Under the pieces are notes generated by a model. The model was not told where the DNA came from and did no database searches. It saw only the letters and a list, made by a program, of their open reading frames with translations. Positions 1 to 11,233 of a stretch of 64,000 bases of DNA are shown here, piece after piece. The stretch is from assembly GCA_002077065.1 (NCBI GenBank), contig NAJO01000062.1, forward strand, positions 118,234 to 182,233, written 5' to 3'. Position numbers and translations under genes: made by a program. Source of the stretch: Cryoendolithus antarcticus (lineage: Eukaryota; Ascomycota; Dothideomycetes; Cladosporiales; Cladosporiaceae). Positions within the stretch are counted from its first letter, which is position 1; each line of letters begins with the position of its first letter.

Positions 1-1068
1 CAGGGTCAAGCAGAACAGTTCGATGAGCCTCAGCTGGAGTGGCAGGATGCCAAAGGTCCCGATATTGCCAAGAATGCTGGCGATGATGAGGACGTTGAGC
101 TCACCGAGGATGACCTGCAATTTCTGCTGATCTACATGACGCCAATGTATCTCACACCAGACACAGTGGAGGAGCTGAACGAGCTTTTCGAAGAAGAGTC
201 GACCCTGCAGCTTGCAAACTTCCTCAGCAAGCGCATAGCACCTCGTCTCATGCAGCAGATCGACTCCGACGCTGTCAATCGAGACTTCAAGACTTCTCTA
301 CCGCCATACAAGCACCGCTATAAGTACCTCAGCTCTTCATCGACACAACGTCCACCACCAGTTGCAAGTAAAGACGACCCATACGGAGACGTTCTGCTGA
401 ATTTCCTACCAAGCTTAGCATTCCAAAAGTGGCTCTCGTTGGCGACAGGATTGACTTTGAAGCGATCAGCTGTCCTTGCACGTAGGTTCAGAAAGAGTCT
501 CGACTATCAGCTGGCGCAAGGCTACTCCGGCGATGAGCCACAGCTTGAGTATACGCTGTGCATAACGCCATCCACAGGCTGGGGTGGCGATGAGACTGAG
601 AACGCTGAGCCGGGCCCCGAGCACAGTAATAGCAATGGAGATGTCAACGGCAGTGATGGCAAGCAGTCGTCAGACGATGAAGACAACGTGGGAGGCTACG
701 AACTCTACATGGCCGGCGACGATGACGACGATGCTTCTGACGCTGGCAGCGATCATGGCGTTACTATTCCGTCAGGCACTGGAGCTGGCAACCGTCGATC
801 TTCGAAGAAAGCAGATCCGGCCGTGTATCAAGCTGCGCAGGATGACGAAGACGATGGGATCTTGTTCTCCAACCCTGCTAGCTGGAACACCCTGAGCATA
901 GCGCTCCGAGACAAGGGCGTGCTGAAGTTCGTGAAGTATGTAAGTAAGAAAGCGCAGGGTGATCGGTGGGACTTCACTGGGTGCGTCGAGGTTCTTGATG
1001 ACGGGGAAAACGAGGATGCAGCTAGCGAGGATGTAGAGGAGGAGGAGTTCAACGGGTTTGCGGACTGA
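1..1068 (+). CDS. Ofd1/Tpa1-type prolyl hydroxylase, C-terminal part (5' end outside window)
   Basis: The reading frame is open from base 1 and ends at the TGA at 1066-1068, so only about 355 C-terminal residues are visible. The stretch around FLLIYMTPMYLTP, followed by EESTLQLANFLS, WLSLATGLTL and a final WDFTGCVEV, is what I associate with the C-terminal regulatory domain of the Ofd1/Tpa1 2-oxoglutarate/Fe(II) dioxygenases. These enzymes hydroxylate a proline of ribosomal protein uS12, and in fission yeast they link oxygen to SREBP (Sre1N) stability. The catalytic HxD...H domain would lie upstream of the window. Two long acidic insertions (about residues 190-245 and the tail) are rich in Asp, Glu and Ser. 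No intron is evident. Family assignment is from recalled motifs, with no search run. Confidence 0.8.
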   Translation, partial: QGQAEQFDEPQLEWQDAKGPDIAKNAGDDEDVELTEDDLQFLLIYMTPMYLTPDTVEELNELFEEESTLQLANFLSKRIAPRLMQQIDSDAVNRDFKTSLPPYKHRYKYLSSSSTQRPPPVASKDDPYGDVLLNFLPSLAFQKWLSLATGLTLKRSAVLARRFRKSLDYQLAQGYSGDEPQLEYTLCITPSTGWGGDETENAEPGPEHSNSNGDVNGSDGKQSSDDEDNVGGYELYMAGDDDDDASDAGSDHGVTIPSGTGAGNRRSSKKADPAVYQAAQDDEDDGILFSNPASWNTLSIALRDKGVLKFVKYVSKKAQGDRWDFTGCVEVLDDGENEDAASEDVEEEEFNGFAD

Positions 1069-1817
1069 GTCGCGGTACAGGAGCAGTCCCAGAATGCGGT
1101 GCCGAGACGTTTCACAGCCACAAAGGAGCAATACATTCCAACGGGACGGGCCTTTGTTATCCGCATCTGACTGGACAGGGGTTATGCCGACCACCGCAGG
1201 TGCAGACTTGGAATTCTACACCATCGTTGAACCGTTTCGACACGGCCGTGCTGGCGATTCGCAACGGCGCCGCTACCTACACTTGTTGAAGCGGCCATTG
1301 ATGTCAACTCGGAAGCGACACGCTGCGTGGAAACGCTGCCTTTCCACGTGCGCCTTGTTGCAGCCGCGTTGCGGCGCCACCGGACACGCTTAATCTGTGA
1401 TAAGCGCTACGCACAACCAACGCTCGGGATACCGCTGCGGCGACAGTGTTGACAGGGCTCGGGTAGAGTTCGCGAAATTGATCTCCGACAATCGAACACG
1501 AACGCTCGGTTTCTAGACTGCTTACTACAGCACTTGAGAATAGCACACTGCACTACCACAGCCTCAGCTGTGCAGATCTTCCGCAGAGATAGCATATCGG
1601 CATATGTCAATGCGGACATCTTGATACAATGGCGTTCACCTATGCTAGGATCGCGGCACTCAGCACTAGTCGAGAGCAGCATCGCTTCATGGCCATAGAA
1701 ATCCCTATGCTCCGCGAACTGTGATTTTGCAGACATTGCTTTGGGTATGTCGTTGCTATTGTTGTCAACACTCTCGTTTACTTCCATTCTGCTTGTCATT
1801 CCGCGCGTGCCCTCGCG
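1069..1817. other. intergenic, nothing recognised
   Basis: About 750 bp between the hydroxylase stop and the wall-protein start. It contains only short ORFs without codon or domain support. It presumably holds the hydroxylase 3' UTR and the promoter of the next gene. Confidence 0.5.
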
Positions 1818-4800
1818 ATGCATTGTATAGCGCTTTTCTCAGTCATTTCCTCAGTCGTAACGGCGATCTCGATCCGTGATGTGCCATTGCGCAACTCCAC
1901 AATCTCTTCACCATGGACCAACAGCACGAGTACGAATAGCCGGCCCTTGACGAGCGGTGAGTCGACAGAGACGTTCACTCAACCTTCTAGCACTGAAGAA
2001 AGGAGCACCACGACGACCAATAGCGTCGCAGCATCTCATACCGACAGCACCGGTCTGGTAAGCAATCTAACAACTACGATCTCTACGATACTCCCATCGT
2101 CCAGTGGGAATGCCGGAGACTATGTTGCACAAGGAATCGGACTCTCTTCCGCTATCGAGACGGTCTCATTGACTACCCAGCAGTCGCTCGCGGTCGACAA
2201 CACTACGACGTTGCAGCCATCAGCGTCTGTCGCCAACTTGACGACCGGAGCATTCAACACCACGTCGCTGGCGCTGTCGACCACAGTCCCAAAGCAGCTA
2301 CCCCCAATCGTCACGGGCGGAACCGCCATCCCTTTGGACTACAGCAACAGTACAGTAGGCGCAACGATAGCTGCTAGCACCCTTGCCAGCAACATTACTG
2401 TCTCAACAGCGCTGGTTGCGAATAAAACCACATCCGCAGTCTATGCGAATGCAACTGCCCCGGTTGATGTCTGCTGGAATCAGTGGCTAAGTTATTGGGA
2501 CGTGGTCGGTACCAATACAGTCGATATCCCAGCCAGTACCACGACATACACCTGGACAGAAAACGTTGTGACACAACAGTCGACAACGGAACTATTCACC
2601 TCGACTGTTGTAAACGGTAAGATCGCTGCGCCCTTCTGCGTAGCAAAGCGATGGCGCTGACAGAGCATGCAGGCCCTTTCACGCAGACCATCTTCACCAC
2701 ACTTGTCACAACCATTATCGCTGTTAGCATCCCGACATTCACGGGCACTTCGACCGACACGTATACGGCTAGGCCGGTCCTAACGACGCCACCTCCATGC
2801 GCTCTACCATCGAGCGTCGGACAATGTCAGGCTAGTTGGGAAGCATGGGCGGTTGATCAGTACAGTGTGACCCTTCCGCCTGTCTCTTCGCCTGAAGGTT
2901 GCGACCTCTACGCGTCTCCTATTCCCGATAGCTGTGTTGGTCCCGTGTCGACCTACAATTCTCAATGGCAATCTTGGTTCACAGAGTCTGTCTCTGTGCC
3001 TCCTTGTACGCAAGCGAGCATATCTGGGAGCATGTGTTATGGTTTGCGAACCAAATTTCTACAAGAGCAGCAACTAGTCGGCGAGCAGAGTGGCGTCGCA
3101 GGGGGCGTTGAAGTCTGGACAACGGTCAATGGTACAGCATCGGATTACTTCAGCTGGCCATCCACTAGCTTGCTTGCGCCAGGATGCACAGTCGGTTGTG
3201 GTATCGAGTCTTGCAAGATTCAGGCTGGTGAGATCTCAGCCTAACCTACGCAATTGGGATGCGTTCGAAACTGACTGCTTATTCAGGCACGGTTCAGCTA
3301 TTGTACTGGCCACCAAATACAGAAGTGCATGTCTCCAGGGGTAACCACACCATTGTACCCGCCAACGCGACTGGTCCGGTGACAGCGGTCGCCCTCGGAC
3401 GCACGTTCACATCACCGACAGTATACATCTCCTTCGACTCTTTGTATGCCCGGGACAGCTGCGCTCCCTACGGCCCGACATATACTGACCAAATCGTTGC
3501 GCTCACGAATCCAGCTGATCTGTCCTCCCTGTGGGGAAGCTCGTCCGGGGGTGGTGTCCTCTCCACGGCCTTCTTTAACTATACGGACATCTACATCACC
3601 CCTGTCCCAGAGTCGATTTACACGAGCCAGCCTCGTTGCGCCTCTGCGCGTGCCTCAGCATGCGACCCGAGAAAAGGCAACGAACCTGATATGAGCGCAT
3701 GCCTCACATGGACGTGTCCTCGCGTTGCACCCTATGAGCCAATTATCGCTATCCCACCAGAAGTCAAGAATCTGGACCCAGCGTGGGCTTCCTGTGGTGG
3801 CGGCATCAATGGAGCGTACGATCCGCCGCTTCCGCTTACGCCGGTGTCTACAGTAGTAGGCGTAACTACGCCTGGCGATGGTGGACTGGATACAACGACA
3901 CCGGCAACGCCTGCTTCTACACCACAATCGCCAGCCGCCCCTGTCACTACCGGTGCTGGGACTACAACACCGGCTCCCGACAATCTTCCTGCTTCATCGA
4001 CGAGCCCGAGTACGATACAAAGCACTGCAGAGCCACCAATCGCAAAGCCTTCTTCAAGCCAGCTAGCTGATACTCAGCCTGCAAACATCGATCCAGGTAC
4101 GAGTGATCCAGGCAATAGCGATCCGGGAAGCAGCGACCCCAGCGGCAGCGATCCCGGCCATGGCAGCACCGGCAACGACCAGCCCGGCAGTAGCCCACAA
4201 GCTGGTGCCCAGCCCGGAGCCAGTAGCTCACCGCAAGCCACTCAGCTTCCAGCACCCTCAAACTCACCGGCAACCACAAATGCTCTGTCAGTCCTTGACT
4301 CTGTATTATCGTCTGCACAGCACGCAGCGAGCTCGTCTCCGCCCGGCGGAAACGCTGAGACGGGTGGGAATGCTGGATCTAACGGTGGAAACGTCGGAGG
4401 TAGTACTGGCAATGGACAAGCAGATGTCAGTAGTTCGGGGCCAGATTCTGCACCGCCAGTCGTAGTCGCCGTACCCAACGGCGGGTCGGCTACTGTCTCT
4501 CAGGTCGGTGGTGGGAGCGTTGCGATTGCAAATGGTGGCAGCGTTACGGTTGTCGCCGCTGGAGCCGCAGCCACGATCGGAGGCCAGACATTTAGTGTTC
4601 CTTCTAGCGGTGGCGCGGTTGTGATCGGGTCGTCGACTCAAGTGCTTCCAGCTGCTGCAGCCCAGACGCCTACCACGATCGTTGCAGGTGGACAAACTCT
4701 CACGGCTTCGAATGCTGGTAGTGGTGTTATCGTCGCGCAGGGCGGGTCTACTGTTACCGTCGTCCCTGGTCAAGCAGCGACACTCGGCTCGCAGGTCGTT

Positions 4801-6237
4801 TCGCTGGCCACTAACAATGGCGGTCTCGTTGTTGGCAGCTCCACATTCGCCGTGGTGGCAACCACCAATCCTGCAAGTGTAGGTAGCGCTCCGGCGTCTG
4901 CTGTCATCACTGCAAATGGGCAGACCATTACTGCTGTCGCGCAGGGAGGCTCTGTGGTCCTCAGCAACGACGGCACTGCAGTTACCGTATCTGCAGGCGC
5001 TGCGGCTACTATCGCTGGTCAAGTCATCAGTGCACCACAAATTGGTGGCGCTGTCATGGTTGGCGACAGTACAGTACAGCTCAGTACCAGCCAAGCAGTT
5101 GCAAGTCAAGGCATCTTCACAGCAGGTGGACAGACAGTCACAGCAGTCGCGCAAGGCGGGTCTGTTGTCCTTGAAAGCGATGGGCCAGCCACAATTGTCC
5201 CCGCGAACGGCGTCGCGACCATCGGCGGCCAAGTTGTGAGCGTTCAAGGCACAGGCAGTGCTGTGGTCATCGGCGGCAGCACTCTCAGTCTCAGCGCCGG
5301 GCCGACGAAAGTCTTTACTGCTGGCGGACAAGCCATTACTGCTGTCGATCTGGGTACAGCTGTAGTCCTACAGGTAAGCGGTCAAAGTATTACCCTCGCT
5401 GCTGGCGGTATCGGGATCATTGCAGGCCAGGCCGCTATACTCGACGCCTCGCGTGATGTTGTTGTGGATGGCACGACGGTACACGTCAATCCTGCGACAG
5501 TGAGTGCAGGTACTGCGGTCTTCACTCAAGATGGACATACCATCACAGCGATCCGGCAAGGTAACTCTGTAGTCCTGCAAGAAGGCGGGAAAGTTACGAC
5601 AGTGCCGGCTGATGCCACCGTTGCGTTCGCCGGCGAGGTCATCACGGACCCGGGCGCACGCATCACTGCTGCCCCTGCTGCTCTGACTACAATCCTGGAC
5701 GATGGCCAGACACTCACAGCACTAGACACTGGCGGCTCGATCGTGTTAATCGAGGATGGTAGTACAGTGACGATAGCGAAGGGCCAGCAGACTGTCTTCC
5801 GCGGCGAAACGATCTCCGCGCTCTCGACTGGCGCAGCGCTCGTTGTGAACGGATCGCAGCCACTCTCACTCACCTCTTCGCCGGCAGCTGGCACGGCATT
5901 CGCCACCCTCGTTCATGACGGTCGAACACTCACTGCCCTCGACGCTGGGCCCTCGGTCGTGCTTGTGGAGAACGGCACTACGATCACGCTTGCCAAGGGG
6001 CAGCAGACTGTATTCGATGGCGAGACGATCAGTGCAATGCCTACTGGGGGAGCGGTCGTGCTCGACGGCGCGACTACACTATCGTTGACTAGTGGTGCTC
6101 CCACCACTACAGAGAGCGGCGTAGACGCTGGGTCGGGCGGCTCATCGGCGGAGGCGACTGGCAGTGGCACTCGGAAAGGCGATGCCGGGTGGTATGGTCT
6201 GGTTCTGTGCGTGGCAATTGGGGCGTTTGTATTATAG
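1818..6237 (+). CDS. Large secreted GPI-anchored cell-wall/adhesin-like protein with about eight GGQT-type repeats
   Basis: Proposed exons are 1818-2616, 2673-3227 and 3287-6237, encoding 1434 aa. Both introns (56 and 59 nt) are phase 1, and joining them restores the frame exactly. The N-terminus (IALFSVISSVVTA) looks like a signal peptide. It is followed by a Ser/Thr/Asn-rich region with many N-glycosylation sequons and a Cys-containing region. That region has three related Trp modules (CWNQWLSYW, CQASWEAW, SQWQSWF). A low-complexity Gly/Ser/Pro linker (about 4090-4440) precedes eight degenerate repeats of roughly 60-75 residues between about 4450 and 6120. Each repeat has a GGQT[LIV]TA / GSVVL / TVxxGxxxTxxGxxIS / GxAVVxGxSTLSL pattern that probably forms beta-structure. 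The last residues (WYGLVLCVAIGAFVL) form a GPI-type hydrophobic tail after a Gly/Ser-rich omega region. A role in wall structure or adhesion is inferred. Confidence 0.85.
4450..6120 (+). repeat. Eight degenerate in-frame tandem repeats inside the wall protein
   Basis: In-frame repeats of about 180-225 bp each. Units begin near 4450, 4675, 4900, 5110, 5305, 5515, 5690 and 5900, each with a GGQT[LIV]TA-like start. The last two copies are the most alike (both contain TLTALD and AKGQQTVF), which suggests the most recent duplication. Boundaries are approximate. Confidence 0.75.
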
Positions 6238-6497
6238 TCCACGTCCTGCTATATGTTCTGACTATGTTCTGTCTTCTTGAGTCATTGATTGGTCCAGCGC
6301 GTCGACATCAGCTTGAGTGGGGTCTGAGGTCGTGATCTACGCGTACAACATCAGCCTAACAAATCCTACTTCCACAAACATTTCCTGGTGTCGCGTATAG
6401 ATATGTTGCAGTCGCGCATATCATAGCAAACAGATCGCTCGCCCTAGGAGCTGGCCTTGGTATCAGCCCTCTGGAAGTCCCACGCATCGCGACAAGT

Positions 6498-7716
6498 ATG
6501 GCTGACGAAGACTACGGCGACTCGGGCTACTTCTACGGCGACGATGATTACCTTTACGTCGAGGATGAATATGCCATAGCCGTACGTCTCCGATCCCTAT
6601 ATCTTGGTCTAAGACGCCACGTCTCGGGCACTTGCAGGATGAGGTTACACACGCCTCAGCTGCCCTGGGGTTGAAGAAGGCATACCTTCACAAGCCTCAT
6701 GACTGACTGAAGCGCAGGACGAACTCGCCGAGAACCAAATTCCCTCTCCGGGCTACGCAGGCACAAATAATGAGATCGACGACGGCGAGGACTACGACAT
6801 ATACGAGTACTTCGGCGAGCTCGAGTACGGCGATGACACGTACTGGGATGCCGAAGTTCGACCGCCTGCGAAGGATGCAGCAGGCAAGAGCGACGCGACG
6901 AAATCAAGCACAGCGAAGCGGAAACGTGGCGGGCCTAGGGCAAACGAGGGAAAGTGTCTGAAGAGGCGGAAGACCGCGCCTGACGGGACTAAGGAGCTGG
7001 AGAATGTGGTGTACAAGCGCTTTGAGGACCGACTGCCACCTACGCCTCCGACCTCTGAGCGACGGGCGAGCTTCGCATTGTTGCCGGATTGGAAGGAGCG
7101 GTTTCGGGATGTGGAGGAGGTGAAGACGAAAGATAAGGCCATGCCGATCGAGATGAGGGCAGCGGCCGAGGGACATGCTGGGTCGCAAGCCGTAGTGGAG
7201 GAAGAAGCCGGCGAGGGAGAGTGGGAGGACGAGCATGAAGACGATGAGGACGAGGACGACCCGCTCAGCGGGCTGGACCCCGCAGCATTGAAGGTCATCA
7301 TGAAGCAGAAGCTCCTCGAGGAGACCGGTTTGGAGCTCGACGATGCTATGGTGGAGAAGATGATCGAGCAGATGCTGTCCGGATCTGCAGATGATGCTGC
7401 GGGAAGCATAGCCGATATGATGCTCGGCCAGGTGGGTGGGAAGGAGGATTCGCAGGCGTCGAAGTGGCTTGCTGGGAAGGGAGTACAACTGGTAGAAGAG
7501 GAGGATGCTGAGGAAGCGGCCTCGAGTTCGCAGCCGGACAGTGCTGTGGGGATGGCGGCAGGTTCGCCACTCAAGACTGTGACAGCGGTCGAGGGCGAAG
7601 AGGCCGCATTAGAAAGGCGAGCGGGTTCGTCGCGAAAGCGGAAGACGCCATCGGATGAGGGCGGCGAGCATGCACCCGGATCATCGGGCGGCAAGCGGCG
7701 GCAGGCTGCTGGTTGA
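6498..7716 (+). CDS. Hypothetical charged, probably nuclear protein
   Basis: Proposed exons are 6498-6581 and 6718-7716, encoding 360 aa. The intron is 136 nt (GTACGT donor, GCGCAG acceptor, phase 0). It could instead be two introns around a 6-nt microexon at 6638-6643. The N-terminus is very rich in Asp, Glu and Tyr (MADEDYGDSGYFYGDDDYLY). A basic stretch with nuclear-localisation character (KRKRGGP, LKRRKT) follows, then a motif VYKRFEDRLPPTPPTSERR. A long acidic run sits near residues 215-240, followed by a predicted helical segment (LKVIMKQKLLEETGLELDDAM). The C-terminus again has basic clusters. I do not recognise a named domain. The charged layout suggests a nuclear or chromatin-associated protein, which is only inference. 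Confidence 0.7.
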
Positions 7717-8141
7717 CTTCCATCGGCTACGGGGACGCGCAGCATTGCCAAATGGCGGACGGTGAACAAACGTCGGAGGAAGTGCAGACGCTATGGCAGA
7801 ATGCATGGAACGGCTGCATTGACGCAACAGGGATGAAGACAGCGCCTCCTGCGCTTGCGCCGCTATTGCATTTCAATCATAACGCCAGCAGCTTCACATG
7901 TGCTCAAACGCCGTTCACCCTGAGTCACCTGTCGCTACGCGCTTATCCTGTGAGGGAAATTTTAGAAGGCAGGTACGCGTTATCGGTCTGCATCGTTCCT
8001 GCCGAGCGGTGTTTGCCCCATGATATCTATCTGAACGTTACCTTCTCACCGGTGCATTGCTTCTCCCTCCCATGTTCATCGGCTCATTAGACTTTTGCAT
8101 CATTTGCACACGCGACATCTATCAGCTAGACTTTAAGCACC
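7717..8141. other. intergenic, nothing recognised
   Basis: About 425 bp separating two tandem genes. It has an open frame at 7713-8090 with no recognisable protein features. It presumably holds the promoter of the first SET gene. Confidence 0.5.
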
Positions 8142-9462
8142 ATGGCGAAGAAAGCGAAGAAGCCGAACCCTGACCGCGACCCCAAGGCCGGTGTCGTGCA
8201 GAAGGCCGTCAAGCAGACTGGTAAACCCTCGCACCTAGCTCACGCGGGAAACAGTGTACTGACTGAAGATAGCCCTCGGGACCAAGTTCTTTGAGGTCCA
8301 ATACGCAGGTGCGAAGGGATTGGGCGCGTTTGCACTGCAGAACATCTCAGCCAGCACCTGCATCCTCCGCGAGGACCCGATCCTGCTCATTCGCAAAGAC
8401 GAAGATCTTGTCAGCGAACGCGACATACTAGCAGCATACAAGAAGCTCAGTCCGGAGAAGAAAAATGAGTTCGATACCTTGCGAGACGATGGGCAGCGCG
8501 CTCCGGACGCCTCGGATCCGCACGAGCTTGCCAGTTCTGCTACCACTGACCGTGGGCTTGAATCGCTTACTGAGCGTGTATGGGAGCAATACAACTCCAA
8601 CAGGCACAGTGTTTCAGACTCGCGCACTGGAATCAACGGTGCAGGCGTTTACCATCTAAGCAGCATGTTCAATCACTCTTGCCGGCCCAATGCTACTATG
8701 AATTACGACGATAGCGGCACGCGGTACTTCTATGTCATCGAGAACATTGTCGCAGGCCAAGAGATCACCTTCGCCTACAACAGTCGTACCTATTACATGT
8801 CTACGGAGCACCGCAGCGAAGACCTGGACATGGACTGCCTCTGCGATCTCTGCACCTCACCTGTGGCTCTCCGCGAGGTGAGCGATACCCGCCGCTTCAT
8901 GCTGCGCGCGTTATACGATTTCATCCACCGCGAAGACCCAGCTGGAGAGATGCCCAATCTTCTCAAAGGCATGTGGATGCATCAGAGCACAATTGACGGT
9001 CTGGCGCGCCTTCGTCCACAAGAGTTCCCTCAGTGGACCACGGTCCATTTCTTCGTCATTGCAAAGCTGCTTGAGGTTGAAGGAATCATCACAGACACGA
9101 CTATCACCAGCTACGCGCGAGCCGCTGTCAATGTCGTCCATATCGCTGATAACGCAGGCCGAAAGGTCTTGCCGCCTCGCGAGTTCGAAAATGTTAAGTT
9201 GTGGACGCAGAAGTCCGAGAAGATGGCACGCAAGATTGGCTACATGGACTACGAGGGCGATGACCGCATGCGTCGCCTCTGGTATGCAATGAGGGAGGTG
9301 TTACTGGCTGTCGGACCAAACGGTGAGATCCCAGAGCTGGAGAAGGTGGCTAGTCATGCTGGAGGTATGAGAGGGCTGAAGCGGGGGAAGGACATCAAGG
9401 GCACGTTGCGGCCAATGGATCATTTGAAGAAGGCCGGGAACGGTGGTCTCATTGACGGTTGA
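8142..9462 (+). CDS. SET-domain protein, copy 1 (SMYD-like)
   Basis: Exons are 8142-8220 and 8273-9462, encoding 422 aa; the 52-nt intron is phase 1. The SET signature is clear: KGLGAFALQNI at the start, the core NHSCRPNATMNY, then GQEITFAY. A post-SET-like CLCDLC cysteine pair follows, which usually helps bind zinc near the active site. The short N-terminus is Lys-rich. Fungal proteins of this class are putative protein-lysine methyltransferases acting on histone or non-histone substrates, and the substrate is not predictable here. A diverged paralogue follows at 9565-10867 in the same orientation. The start codon chosen is the first ATG, in a good context (CACCATGG). Confidence 0.85.
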
Positions 9463-9564
9463 GACGTTTGCATGCTGAAGAGATCGACGTTGCTGGGCCG
9501 ACGACACGTTGCTGAGACAGGGACTGAGGTTTAGCTTTAGGTGAAAGCGCTGAACAGAGATTAG

Positions 9565-10867
9565 ATGCAGTACTCTGAAGTCGCTGCTCGAACGATCCAG
9601 AATTCACAAGTATACCGGTTGGGTAATATCTCTCTGATGCTCACTCATGCAGTTTGCGGAGGCGCATCATTATCACCAAATCACCCATGGTAGAAAGCTC
9701 ATCACGACGCACGCCAAACAAGATCGAAGTAACGAGTGAAGTATATCCTGCCTTGTATATTAATTATCATGTTGACGATTACCAGGAACCAAGACAACTC
9801 CTTTCGAGATCAGAGATGCAGCGTCCAAAGGCCTAGGTATCTTTGCACGAGGAAACATCTCCGGAGGCACCTGCGGTGTCGTCGAAGACCCCATGGTCAT
9901 GATACTGAAGCCGTATAGCGAGATCACTCCGCAGGACACGCTCGCAGCGTACTCTCGGCTTAGCGTCGACGACAAGTGCAAGTTCGACAGTCTTCGCGAT
10001 GCTAGGGACCGCATCAAATGGGAAAAAGAAGCGCAACTGCACTTTAGAAACCCTCCACTTGATGCACCTCCTTCGCTCACACTGACGGAGCGCGTGTACG
10101 GCCAGTACAAATCGAATGAGCATACTATTGCCGGACCTGATGTTGGGCTCGACTGCAGTGGTGCTTACTTCCTCCACAGCATGTTTAACCATTCGTGCCG
10201 GCCGAACGCGACCGTGTACTGCGACGATGGAGGCACCCGCAGAACGTATGCTCATCAGGACATCAAGAGGGGCGAGGAGATCACCGCCAACTACGGCGAG
10301 GAATTCCTTTACCTCTCCTACGAAGAACGGAAAGCGCACCTAGAGACCTTTGATTGTCTGTGTGAGCTCTGCACTGCGCCACCAGCCGAGCGTGATATCA
10401 GCGATTCGCGGCGCCTCATGTTCCGCGCCTTGCGGTATGGTTTCGAGGATCGCGAGAACACTGATGACGATGCGAGCTTCGTCGAAGGGTACCAGGTGCG
10501 GCGTTCGGTCGTATGGCAGCTACAGGGCCTACCGGTCAGGGAGATGAGGAAGTGGTACATAGTTCATCACTTCGTGATGGGCATGCTGCTCGAAGCAGAA
10601 GGTCTCAAGACATCGTTCACGATCTTGAGCTTTGCGCGAGCGGCTATGAATCTGATTGACTTTGCTGTTGAAGCTGGACTGAAACATCTGCAGCCGCTGC
10701 AGATCAACAATGTGAGATTATGGGTGCGGAAATCGGAGGCCTTGACGAGGGACAGCGGGCGTCTCGTGCACGGTATCAATGGCCCCATTGGCAGATGGTG
10801 GAGGGACAAGAGAGATATATTGGTGGCGAGCTGCCTGCGGTTAAGATCATCGACACAAGCCCTGTGA
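9565..10867 (+). CDS. SET-domain protein, copy 2 (tandem paralogue), 5' exon uncertain
   Basis: The main exon starts at about 9786 and runs to the TGA at 10867. Its frame contains PFEIRDAASKGLGIFARG, NHSCRPNATVYC, GEEITANY and CLCELC, aligning along its length with copy 1. No in-frame ATG precedes the SET start, so an upstream exon is needed. The best fit I found is 9565-9622 joined across a 163-nt phase-1 intron to 9786 (AG at 9784-9785), giving 379 aa. A start at 9893 would cut into the SET fold. The C-terminus is about 40 residues shorter than copy 1 and diverges after the shared RDILVA/REVLLA region. Both cysteine and SET catalytic motifs are kept, so it may still be active. Confidence 0.7.
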
Positions 10868-11233
10868 TACAACGGCGCTGGAGTTGCCCACCTGAGATCG
10901 TAGCTTGCTCCTTTGCGTAGTCCAAGCAGCATGAAACGCACCTGTGTCGACACTACTTCGAATGTAGACTCCCTGTATGCAAGGCTGGGACAGTACATCA
11001 TGTTGCTCACACGCGAAGTCTGAACGCGATATGCCTTTCTGTCGTTGTTATCCATCAATAGTCTCGCGATTCGATTGCACGGGGTATATCGCAGTACTAG
11101 CGGCTCTGAGCTCCCCAATCACGCGACTGGCAATGACGGGTAGCCGGCTCTCACTGGTCCCACCGGGTCAAGCTCTCATCACTGTGGAGACCATGCCCGT
11201 TCTGTTCTTCTGCTCGCAAGTCGTGGTCTCATA
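10868..11233. other. convergent intergenic region
   Basis: About 365 bp between two converging stop codons. It should hold two 3' UTRs; nothing else is recognised. Confidence 0.5.

Noticed and set aside
772..1194. Minus-strand ORFs opposite the hydroxylase end
   Set aside because: Antisense shadows of the conserved sense frame.
4306..5331. 341-codon open frame on the minus strand
   Set aside because: It is the antisense shadow of the GGQT repeats; codon repetition keeps it open, and the protein is Arg/Cys/Ser junk without features.
6792..7769. 325-codon minus-strand ORF over the 6498 gene
   Set aside because: Ser-rich shadow created by Asp/Glu/Gly codons on the sense strand; the sense frame has a proper start, intron and charged domains.
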